From the NCBI GenBank assembly GCA_964649415.1, contig CAZYSK010000105.1, positions 1 to 17,324 of the forward strand: DNA of 17,324 bases, written 5' to 3'. This document shows positions 7,483-14,585 of the stretch, one piece after another. How positions within the stretch are numbered: position 1 is the first letter of the stretch; each line of letters begins with the position of its first letter. The DNA is from CAZYSK01 sp964649415 (GTDB lineage: Bacteria; Chloroflexota; Anaerolineae; B4-G1). The notes beneath the pieces were generated by a model, which had not been told where the DNA came from, made no database searches, and worked only from the letters and a program-made list of their open reading frames with translations. A program made the position numbers and the translations under genes.

Positions 7483-8415
7483 ATGAGTGTTCGAGGCGAA
7501 GCGAAGACGACTCAGAATGCTTGGGGCCGCTTCACGACGTTGTGCGGGACCCTTTTGGAATCCGAGACCTGGCTGGGTTATCTACTGCTCATACCGACCC
7601 TGGTCATCGTACTGGGGCTGGTGGGTTACCCCTTCTTGCTCTCGATTTTCTACAGTTTCACGGATAAGACGGTAGGAGGATCTGCGCCGTTCGTCGGATT
7701 GCAGAACTTCGTTGCACTGGCCAGGGACAGCATCTTCCGCCAGACTGTCGTCAACACGTTCAACTATACGGTCACGGCGGTGGTCGTCAAGATATTCCTG
7801 GGCCTGGTCATGGCCCTGGTGCTCAATGAGGTCAGGCATTTCCGGAGGGTGTTGCGTGCAGCGTTCCTGCTCCCGTGGGTGGTACCGACATCTCTGAGCG
7901 TCCTGGCCTGGCTCTGGATGTTCAGCCCGCAGTACAGCGTCATCACGTACATCGCGCGGCATCTCGGGCTGGTGGATCATGCGATCCAGTGGTACGCCAA
8001 GCCGAAGCTGGCGATGGCGGCGGTACAGACCGTCAACATCTGGCGTGGTACGCCCTATTTCGGCATGATTATCCTGGCCGGGCTGACCACTGTGCCCATC
8101 GAACAATACGAGGCGGCCATAGTAGACGGGGCGAACTACCTTCAGAAGTTCCGGTTCGTCACGCTTCCCCATATCACGCCTGTGCTTATCGTCTCTGCAC
8201 TCTATTCCTTTGTACGTACCCTGGGCGACTTCCAGATCGTCTGGATCTTGACGAAGGGAGGGCCGCTGAATCGCACGCACCTGATCGCCACGTTGGCCTT
8301 CCGGACGGCGATTCAGGGGAAAGCACTGGGCAAGGGAGCTGCCATCGCTGTCATCCTGTTACCCTTCCTGATTGTCCTGATCGCTCTGCAACTGCGATAC
8401 TTGCGTGAGGAGTGA
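7483..8415 (+). CDS. ABC sugar transporter permease, MalF-like (CUT1)
   Basis: A 310-residue inner-membrane protein with about six membrane segments, the first near residues 30-55 (YLLLIPTLVIVLGLVGYPFL). The EAA loop that docks on the ATPase is present at about residues 207-230 (EQYEAAIVDGA, then VTLPHI), as in MalF-type permeases. It pairs with the next gene to form the channel for the solute delivered by the upstream lipoprotein. The start ATG is supported by CGGAGG at 7468-7473. The stop lies 6 bases before the second permease, so the two are surely co-transcribed. No ATPase gene is in the window; CUT1 systems often share an ATPase (MsmX/UgpC type) encoded elsewhere. Confidence 0.95.
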   Translation: MSVRGEAKTTQNAWGRFTTLCGTLLESETWLGYLLLIPTLVIVLGLVGYPFLLSIFYSFTDKTVGGSAPFVGLQNFVALARDSIFRQTVVNTFNYTVTAVVVKIFLGLVMALVLNEVRHFRRVLRAAFLLPWVVPTSLSVLAWLWMFSPQYSVITYIARHLGLVDHAIQWYAKPKLAMAAVQTVNIWRGTPYFGMIILAGLTTVPIEQYEAAIVDGANYLQKFRFVTLPHITPVLIVSALYSFVRTLGDFQIVWILTKGGPLNRTHLIATLAFRTAIQGKALGKGAAIAVILLPFLIVLIALQLRYLREE

Positions 8416-8421
8416 ACTGGC

Positions 8422-9333
8422 ATGGCCACTGCAGGAACTCGCGAATCTGCACGAGGATCTCGTCCGCTTCTCGCTCGGCTGCGGCAAAGGCTCCGGCGTA
8501 TCAACGTCGTGAGGATGTCCGTCCTGACGTTCGCTATAGTCGCGTTCTCAATCTTCACCTTGTTCCCCTTTGCCTGGATGGTCATGACGTCGATCAGAAG
8601 CGACATGCTGAGCGTGTCGGATGCGCCCTTTCACATCACTTTCGATGAACTCACCATTGATCACTATCGCAATCTGCTGACTGAGACGAAGTTCCTGCTC
8701 TGGATGCGCAACAGCATACTCATCTCCATTGGTTCCTCGGTGATTGCTATCGTCTTGGGGCTCGTGGCTGCCTACAGCCTGGGGCGACTGCGGTACAAGG
8801 GGGGAGGCGTCGCGGCCCTGGTCATCTTTGGCACCTACCTTCTCCCGCCGGCACTGCTCTTCATCCCATTGAGCGTCGTCGTGCGGTCTGTGGGATTGAA
8901 AGGCAACTCCTTGTGGACCTTGATCGTTGTGTACCTTACCTTCTTGGTCCCGTTTATCGCCTGGATGCTATCCAGCTATTTCAAGGGCATACCCCGGGAT
9001 CTGTTGGATGCCGCGCGAATTGACGGGGCCAGCCGGTTGCGGGCTATGGTCTCGGTTGACATCCCTCTCGTTCTCCCGGGGGTCGTATCGGTCTTCTTCT
9101 TCACCTTCACGCTCTCCTGGAACGAGTATCTGTACGCGTTCACTTTCATAAACCAGGCGTCCAAGCTGCCCATCGCCGTTGGCGTGGTCAATGCCCTGCA
9201 GGTTGGGGACGTCTACTACTGGGGCGAGTTGATGGCTGGGGCCTTGATTGGCTCAATCCCTGTCGTTATCATCTACTCTTTCTTGATGGATTACTATCTG
9301 GCCGGTATGACTGCGGGTGCTATAAAGGGCTAG
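8422..9333 (+). CDS. ABC sugar transporter permease, MalG-like (CUT1)
   Basis: A 303-residue inner-membrane permease, the second half of the importer. A basic N-terminal tail (~30 residues) precedes the first membrane segment (FAIVAFSIFTLFPFAWMVMT). A MalG-type EAA loop is at about residues 191-215 (DAARIDGAS, then IPLVLPG). The hydrophobic C-terminal segment ends in the short basic tail typical of MalG relatives. GAGGAG at 8407-8412 is spaced well for ATG 8422. The gene is followed after 70 bases by the split transketolase pair, which ties transport to downstream metabolism. Confidence 0.95.
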   Translation: MATAGTRESARGSRPLLARLRQRLRRINVVRMSVLTFAIVAFSIFTLFPFAWMVMTSIRSDMLSVSDAPFHITFDELTIDHYRNLLTETKFLLWMRNSILISIGSSVIAIVLGLVAAYSLGRLRYKGGGVAALVIFGTYLLPPALLFIPLSVVVRSVGLKGNSLWTLIVVYLTFLVPFIAWMLSSYFKGIPRDLLDAARIDGASRLRAMVSVDIPLVLPGVVSVFFFTFTLSWNEYLYAFTFINQASKLPIAVGVVNALQVGDVYYWGELMAGALIGSIPVVIIYSFLMDYYLAGMTAGAIKG

Positions 9334-9362
9334 CGGCGGCACTCCTGGGAACGATACGTGAA

Positions 9363-9393
9363 CGGATTGGAACAATCCGCGCTTGCCCGCAAG
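9363..9393 (+). repeat. Two small hairpins ahead of the transketolase pair
   Basis: A perfect 7-base inverted repeat, CGGATTG/CAATCCG (9363-9369, 9373-9379), is followed by CTTGC/GCAAG (9382-9386, 9389-9393). The second touches the Shine-Dalgarno of the next gene, so it could modulate translation. There is no T-tract. Confidence 0.45.
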
Positions 9394-9403
9394 AGGAGGT
9401 TGT

Positions 9404-10249
9404 ATGGAGACATGTCATATACCGATGTCAATCGAAGAACTCAAGCAGATGGCCGTCACCATCCGGTGCGACATCATCGAGATGATCGCCACCGCGAAGG
9501 CGGGTCATCCAGGAGGTTCCCTTTCGGCGGCGGACGTCGTCACCGCGCTCTACTTCCGGGTCATGGACGTCGATCCAGAGAACCCGGGATGGCCCGATAG
9601 GGATCGCTTCATCCTCTCCAAGGGGCACGCCTGCCCGGTGTGGTACGCCGCCCTGGCTGAGCGCGGCTACTTCGACAAGGAACACCTGAAAACGCTGCGG
9701 AAGCTCAACAGCATCCTGCAGGGCCACCCGGATATGAGGAAGACGCCCGGCATTGACATGACCGCCGGGTCGCTGGGGCATGGGCTGTCCGCGGGGGTAG
9801 GGATGGCGCTGAGCGGGAGGCTGCGCCACAAGGACTATCACGTGTGGGTCGTGGTGGGCGACGGCGAATCGCAGGAGGGATCGATCTGGGAGGCGGCGAT
9901 GTCGGCCGCCAAGTGGGGGCTGGACAACCTGACCGCCATCCTGGACCGCAACCACCTGCAGAACGACGGCTGCGTGGACACCGAGATGCCCATCGAGCCG
10001 GTGCCCGACAAGTGGCGGGCCTTCGGTTGGCACGTGGTGGAGATTGACGGCCACGATATGGCGCAGGTCGTCGAGGCATTGGAGAACGCGAAGACGGTCA
10101 AGGGAAAACCGACGATGATCATCGCGCACACGATCAAGGGCAAGGGGGTCTCGTTCATGGAGAACGTGGCCGAGTGGCACGGCAAAGCGCCGTGCGCGGA
10201 GGAAGCAGCCTGCGCGCTGGACGACATCCGGAGGTGCGACGATGCATAA
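9404..10249 (+). CDS. Transketolase, N-terminal (TPP-binding) subunit
   Basis: A 281-residue cytosolic subunit carrying the thiamine diphosphate pyrophosphate-binding half of a split transketolase. Family marks: GHPGGS near residue 30, the histidine in SKGHACPVWY, GSLGHGLSAG, and the TPP/Mg motif GDGESQEG (Gly152-Asp153-Gly154) closing with Asn183 (LDRNH). Transketolases move a two-carbon ketol unit between sugar phosphates. In catabolic clusters split forms also act on unusual ketose phosphates, as in apulose-4-phosphate or sulfosugar breakdown. ATG 9404 follows AGGAGG (9394-9399) by 4 bases; ATG 9425 is an alternative that would lose only 7 residues. Its end overlaps the start of the C-terminal subunit by 8 bases, as expected for a complex made in equal amounts. 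Confidence 0.95.
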   Translation: METCHIPMSIEELKQMAVTIRCDIIEMIATAKAGHPGGSLSAADVVTALYFRVMDVDPENPGWPDRDRFILSKGHACPVWYAALAERGYFDKEHLKTLRKLNSILQGHPDMRKTPGIDMTAGSLGHGLSAGVGMALSGRLRHKDYHVWVVVGDGESQEGSIWEAAMSAAKWGLDNLTAILDRNHLQNDGCVDTEMPIEPVPDKWRAFGWHVVEIDGHDMAQVVEALENAKTVKGKPTMIIAHTIKGKGVSFMENVAEWHGKAPCAEEAACALDDIRRCDDA

Positions 10250-11273
10250 GGTCGCGACATCACCCTACCACTACGTGCGCCCTGACGTCATTCCGTTGCT
10301 CGCCTCCGGGGAGTTGTTCACCGCCGGAGAGCGGCAGGCCACGCGCTACGCTTACGCCGAGGCCATTCTCGCACTGGGGGAAGAGAACCCGGACATCGTC
10401 GTGCTCGACGCCGACGTTTCCAAGTCGGTGAAGACGGCTGAGTTCGCCAAGCGCTTCCCGGAGCGATCCTTCAACTTCGGGATCGCGGAGCAGAACATGA
10501 TGGCCGCGGCGGCGGGCATGGCGACGACCGGGCTCATTCCCTTCGCCACGACCTACGCCGTATTCGCCACCATGCGGGCGCTGGACCAGGTGCGCAACAG
10601 CATCCACTATCCGGGGCTGAACGTCAAGATCGCCTCGAGCCACGGAGGGATCACGCCCGGACCCGACGGGCCTACCCACCAGGGGCAGGAGGACCTGTCC
10701 ATTATGCGGTCCATCGCCGGCTCGACGGTGGTTGCGGCGGCCGACCCGGTCACGACCAAGCTGGCTGTGCAGGCAGCGGCCGAATGGGATGGGCCGGTCT
10801 ACCTCAGCTTCACCCGCGACCCCGTGCCTGTGCTCTTCGACACGGACTACCCCTTTGAGATCGGCAAGGCCGTGACGATACGCGACGGCCGCGATGCGAC
10901 CATCGTCGCCATCCGCGATATGGTCTCACAGGCGTTGATGGCAGCCGAGATGCTGGCGGCGCAGGGACTGGACGTGCGCGTCCTGGACTGCCATACGCTC
11001 AAGCCGATTGATGCGGAGGCGATTCTCCAGGCTGCCGAGGAGACGGGAGCGCTCGTCACCGCCGAGAGCAACATCATCTTGGGCGGCCTGGGCAGTGCCG
11101 TGGCCGAGGTGCTGGTGGAGCACCATCCCGTGCCGATGAAACGCATCGGCATGCGGGACTCCTTTGCCGAGTCTGGGCCATACTTGCAGATCGTCGAGAA
11201 GTACGGCATGTCCGCGGCGCACATCGCTGCTGCCGTGAAGGAGGTCGTCGCCCGCAAGGACGCGTCGCGGTAG
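10242..11273 (+). CDS. Transketolase, C-terminal (pyrimidine-binding) subunit
   Basis: A 343-residue partner of the preceding subunit with the transketolase pyrimidine-binding domain and the C-terminal transketolase domain. The catalytic Glu that activates the TPP aminopyrimidine is Glu83 in FNFGIAEQNM. The segments IASSHGGITPGPDGPTHQ and YLSFTRDPVPVLF are typical of split transketolase C subunits and DXS relatives. The first ~30 residues (MHKVATSPYHYVRPDVIP) form an unusual N-terminal extension before the domain. ATG 10242 lies inside the last codons of the N subunit (ATGCATAAGG), so translation is probably coupled. Together the two subunits equal one ordinary transketolase of about 620 residues. 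Confidence 0.95.
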   Translation: MHKVATSPYHYVRPDVIPLLASGELFTAGERQATRYAYAEAILALGEENPDIVVLDADVSKSVKTAEFAKRFPERSFNFGIAEQNMMAAAAGMATTGLIPFATTYAVFATMRALDQVRNSIHYPGLNVKIASSHGGITPGPDGPTHQGQEDLSIMRSIAGSTVVAAADPVTTKLAVQAAAEWDGPVYLSFTRDPVPVLFDTDYPFEIGKAVTIRDGRDATIVAIRDMVSQALMAAEMLAAQGLDVRVLDCHTLKPIDAEAILQAAEETGALVTAESNIILGGLGSAVAEVLVEHHPVPMKRIGMRDSFAESGPYLQIVEKYGMSAAHIAAAVKEVVARKDASR

Positions 11274-11310
11274 AAACTCGAGTGTCGCCGGACCTTCGGT
11301 CAGCGACCGC

Positions 11311-11343
11311 AGAAACCAGGTTTTTCTGAAAAACCTGGTTTCT
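11311..11343. repeat. Perfect 15-base palindrome with 3-base loop
   Basis: AGAAACCAGGTTTTT (11311-11325) and its exact complement (11329-11343) flank a CTG loop in the 93-base gap between the split transketolase and the cyclase gene. A T-rich run (TTTCTTT) overlaps the end of the stem, so a weak terminator is possible. The perfect symmetry also suits a dispersed repeat unit. It ends only 11 bases before the AGGGGG ribosome site (11354-11359) of the next gene. Confidence 0.75.
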
Positions 11344-11366
11344 TTCCCACGTTAGGGGGTCGGAGT

Positions 11367-12032
11367 ATGAACGGGTTTAGCGAGGTGATCGATCTTTCTC
11401 ACACCCTGCGGCCAGGGCGGGAGGCGCGGCTGCTGGAGATCGAGCAGGTGCCGGCCACGGATGTCACAGGGACACCGGCCGAGGCGCAATGGTACATCAT
11501 GCACAGGGTCACCATGGACAACCACATGGGGACCCACGTGGAGGTGCCCTATCACGCCCTGGAGGACGGTGCCGACCTGGCCCAGGTTCCGGTCCAGCAA
11601 TTCCTTGGCGAAGCGGTCATTTTGGATCTGCGGGGATACGCCTCCGGTGAGGGCATTCCCCTGGAGACGGTGCAGCGCGCGGCCGAACAGGCCGGAGGCA
11701 TCCGGGAGGGCGACATCGTCTTTGTGATGACCGGCTGGTCGCAGTACTACGGCAGCGATGTCTACATGGCGCCGCCGTTCATAACCCGGGACGCCGTCCA
11801 CTGGCTGCTGAGCTGGGGCATCAAGATCCTGGGCTTAGACACCTGCGGCAGAATGAATCCGGCCGTTCCTGATCGCCAGAACCATCTGCCGTTGTTTGAG
11901 GCAGGCGTCCTCTACATCGAGAACCTCACCAACCTGGAGGCGGTCCCAAAGAGCCGGGTCACGGTCGTTGCCCTGCCTCCGGCAGTTGAGGGCCTGGAGG
12001 CCCTGCCGGTGAGGGTCGTTGCGCTTCTCTGA
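11367..12032 (+). CDS. Cyclase family metal-dependent hydrolase (kynurenine formamidase-like)
   Basis: A 221-residue cytosolic protein of the cyclase family (PF04199), which includes bacterial arylformamidase and other Zn or Mn hydrolases. It begins with the usual VIDLSHTLRPG strand and holds the signature H-x-G-T-H-x-D-x-P-x-H at residues 53-63. The Asp is replaced by Glu59 (HMGTHVEVPYH), a conservative change at a likely metal ligand. Several family members act on amides or lactone-like rings; ring opening of a sugar lactone would suit the surroundings but is only inference. AGGGGG at 11354-11359 supports ATG 11367. It lies between the two transketolase systems, on the same strand. Confidence 0.9.
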   Translation: MNGFSEVIDLSHTLRPGREARLLEIEQVPATDVTGTPAEAQWYIMHRVTMDNHMGTHVEVPYHALEDGADLAQVPVQQFLGEAVILDLRGYASGEGIPLETVQRAAEQAGGIREGDIVFVMTGWSQYYGSDVYMAPPFITRDAVHWLLSWGIKILGLDTCGRMNPAVPDRQNHLPLFEAGVLYIENLTNLEAVPKSRVTVVALPPAVEGLEALPVRVVALL

Positions 12033-12046
12033 GAGCTGGGTATAAT
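12019..12046 (+). promoter_or_regulatory. Possible promoter of the divergent transketolase gene
   Basis: A perfect TATAAT (12041-12046) follows a poor -35 (TTGCGC, 12019-12024) with a 16-base spacer, overlapping the end of the cyclase gene. It would give a leader of about 145 nt containing a REP-like palindrome. The -35 matches the consensus in only 3 positions, so the assignment is weak. Confidence 0.35.
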
Positions 12047-12095
12047 CGGGAACGCTACCGGTCGGGACTCCAGAGCTTGAGTTGCTGGTTCCAGG

Positions 12096-12118
12096 CGCGA
12101 TTAGGAAATCGCGGCTAC
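12096..12118 (-). repeat. REP-like palindrome with GTAG head
   Basis: On the minus strand a GTAG (12118-12115) is followed after one base by the palindrome CGCGATT-TCCT-AATCGCG (12113-12096). GTAG followed by an imperfect palindrome is the layout of REP elements mobilised by REP-associated transposases (TnpA-REP/RAYT). It sits in the leader of the transketolase-like gene. Confidence 0.6.
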
Positions 12119-12197
12119 ACTTGGACTGAGCCAGGGGGAGTGCCATCGGCATTCCACGCACCACGTATCACGCATATTGGAGACGAAGGGACAACAT

Positions 12198-14585
12198 ATG
12201 AGCCACACTGCTGACGAACGGATCGCCAAACGCTATGAAGAGCTGACCCGGCACTTTGGTCACTGGGAGAAGACGAAGGACCTGGTGGATCAACTGGTTG
12301 ACCTGATCCTCAACTACCGCCAGAGCGGCCATCCCGGCGGGTCCCGTTCCAAGGTGTACCCGCTGCTGAGTCTTCTGCTCAGCGGACTTATGCGCTGGGA
12401 CATCCGTCACCCCGAAAAACGTTTCGGCGACCGCTTCATCCTGGGGGCCGGGCACACGATTCCCCTTATCTACTGCACGCTGACCGTGCTCAACGAGGCG
12501 CTGCGCGTCAAGCACCGGCAGACCGGCGACGCGCGCTATGCGATTCCCAGCGCCGCCGAGCGCGCCGTGTACTGGGAGGACTTGCTTACCTTCCGCCGGC
12601 GCGGTGGCCTCTCGGGGCACGCAGAGATGGAGGGCAAGACGCTGTTCCTCAAGTTCAACACCGGTCCCTCCGGACACGGCAGTCCGGCGGCGGCTGGCGC
12701 TGCGCTGGCGCTCAAGCGCGCCGGCGCCGGGGACGTGAAGGTGTTCGTCCTCGAGGGCGACGCCGGCCTGACGCCCGGTGCCGTTCACGAGACGATGAAC
12801 TCGGCCTGGGCCATGGGCCTGGACAATCTCTACTACATCGTAGACTGGAACGACTTCGGCATTGACGATCACCCGCTTTCCACGACGGTGTACGGCACGC
12901 CGACTGACTGGTTCGGAGCGCACGGCTGGCGCGTATGCGGCACCGAGTCGGGCAGCGAGTGGGGGCCGGTCACGGAGGTCCTCCTCTCCATGGTGCTGGG
13001 GGACAACTCCGACGGCGTGCCCAGCGCGGCCTGGGTCAAGACGCGCAAGGGACGCGAGTACCTGAAGTACGACAACAAGTCCCACGGTGCGCCGCACAAG
13101 CTGGACTGTGACCTGTTCTGGGAGACCAAGCGCCCGTTCGCCGAGAAGTACGGCGTGGCGTTCGCCAACTTCGGTGCGTGCGCCCCCGACGACCCTGCCG
13201 CCCTGCGGGCTGAGTTCGAGGCCAACCTCAAGGCCGTGATCGACGTGCTGCACCAGGATCAGGCATTGGTGGATTACCTGGCCGACACGTTGGTGGCGCT
13301 GGGCGACAGCGTGCCCGATGAGCTGCCCACCTTCCGGCTGGGCGCCCGTGGACAGTTCGTAGTGAGGCACGCAGGTCTGCCGGAGTGCCGTGTCCCCTTC
13401 CAAGACGAGCGTCTGTACGACTACCACAACTACCCGGCGGACGTGTACGTCGAGCCTGGCACCCGGATCGCCAATCGCGGGGCGCTGGCCAGGTGGGGGG
13501 CGTGGGTCAACGCCTTCGGCGCGCGGGAGTATGGCCGGCCGCTCTTCATCGCCTGCTCGGCCGACCTGGCCGACTCCACGCGCATCAGTGGCTTCGCCAA
13601 GGGCTATGGCGACTTCGAGGGCTACGGCTGGTACGAGCGCTACGGCGCGTCGGAGGGGGTGTTGCTGCCGCAGGAGATCACGGAGTTTGCCAACGCCGGC
13701 ATTCTGACCGGGTTGGCCACGGTCAACTTCGCGCCCGACCCGGAGCAGGCCTTCGACGGCTTCTGGGGCGCGTGCTCCACCTACGGCGCGTTCTCCTACC
13801 TCAAGTACGGCATGCTGCGCCTGTTCAGCCAGATGGCGCAGGATTGCCAATGGCGGTTGGGCAAGGTGCTCTGGATAGCGGGCCACTCGGGACCCGAGAC
13901 GGCCGACGACAGCCGCACACACTTCGGCATCTTCTCACCCGGCGTGACCCAGCTCTTCCCAGAGGGGGCCATCGTCAACCTGCATCCGTGGGAGTACAAC
14001 GAGGTGCCGGTGCTCCTGGGGGCGGCGCTCAAGCTGGACGTGCCCATCGTAGCCCTGCACCTGACCCGCCCGGCGATTGAGGTCCCCGACCGGGACGCGC
14101 TAGGCATGCCGTCACACTTCGAGGCGGCGCGCGGGGCGTACGTGGTGCGCGACTACCGCCCGGACCGGCCCCGCGGTGGCACGGTGATCGTGCAGGGCAC
14201 CAGCGCCATGGCGAGCGTCGTCCAGGTGCTGCCCGAGCTGGACGCACGAGACCTGAACGTGAAGGTCGTGTGCGCGACCAGCCCGCAGTTGTTCGCGCTG
14301 CAGCCGGAGGCGTACCGCGGCCGGGTGCTCTCGACGGAGGATTGGGTGGACTCGACGGTCATCACCACACAGGCGCGCTGGCTGATGCACGACTGGCTGT
14401 TCCACAAGGTGGCGGAGGAGTACGCCCTGTCGGCCGATTGGGACGACCGCTGGCGCACGGGCGGCATGCTGGATGAGCTGGTCGACGAGGCGCACCTCTC
14501 GCCCCGATGGGTGCTGGAGGGCATCGAGCGCTTCGTCCGGGACCGAGACGCCCGCCTGGCGAGGGTCCGCCCTTACCCCACCTAG
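12198..14585 (+). CDS. Divergent full-length transketolase-like TPP enzyme
   Basis: A 795-residue cytosolic protein with the transketolase layout: TPP domain ~25-330, pyrimidine domain ~420-620, C-terminal domain ~640-780. It keeps SGHPGGSRSK near residue 40, the histidine in GAGHTIPLIY and GPSGHGSPAAAG. The TPP motif is altered: GDG is GDA (Gly187-Asp188-Ala189), and the usual Glu-Gly is Pro-Gly (LTPGAVHE), though the closing Asn218 remains (VDWND). A catalytic Glu candidate is Glu496 in ITEFANAG, aligning with the R-E-F of ordinary transketolases. It is longer than the normal ~660 residues. ATG 12198 is chosen over in-frame TTG 12177 because the recognisable sequence starts there, with AAGGG just upstream. 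It is not redundant with the split pair and probably uses another substrate. Confidence 0.85.
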   Translation: MSHTADERIAKRYEELTRHFGHWEKTKDLVDQLVDLILNYRQSGHPGGSRSKVYPLLSLLLSGLMRWDIRHPEKRFGDRFILGAGHTIPLIYCTLTVLNEALRVKHRQTGDARYAIPSAAERAVYWEDLLTFRRRGGLSGHAEMEGKTLFLKFNTGPSGHGSPAAAGAALALKRAGAGDVKVFVLEGDAGLTPGAVHETMNSAWAMGLDNLYYIVDWNDFGIDDHPLSTTVYGTPTDWFGAHGWRVCGTESGSEWGPVTEVLLSMVLGDNSDGVPSAAWVKTRKGREYLKYDNKSHGAPHKLDCDLFWETKRPFAEKYGVAFANFGACAPDDPAALRAEFEANLKAVIDVLHQDQALVDYLADTLVALGDSVPDELPTFRLGARGQFVVRHAGLPECRVPFQDERLYDYHNYPADVYVEPGTRIANRGALARWGAWVNAFGAREYGRPLFIACSADLADSTRISGFAKGYGDFEGYGWYERYGASEGVLLPQEITEFANAGILTGLATVNFAPDPEQAFDGFWGACSTYGAFSYLKYGMLRLFSQMAQDCQWRLGKVLWIAGHSGPETADDSRTHFGIFSPGVTQLFPEGAIVNLHPWEYNEVPVLLGAALKLDVPIVALHLTRPAIEVPDRDALGMPSHFEAARGAYVVRDYRPDRPRGGTVIVQGTSAMASVVQVLPELDARDLNVKVVCATSPQLFALQPEAYRGRVLSTEDWVDSTVITTQARWLMHDWLFHKVAEEYALSADWDDRWRTGGMLDELVDEAHLSPRWVLEGIERFVRDRDARLARVRPYPT

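Noticed and set aside
12168..13922. A 584-codon open frame on the minus strand opposite the transketolase-like gene
   Set aside because: The plus-strand product has family motifs throughout; the minus-strand translation has none and resembles a GC-rich shadow.
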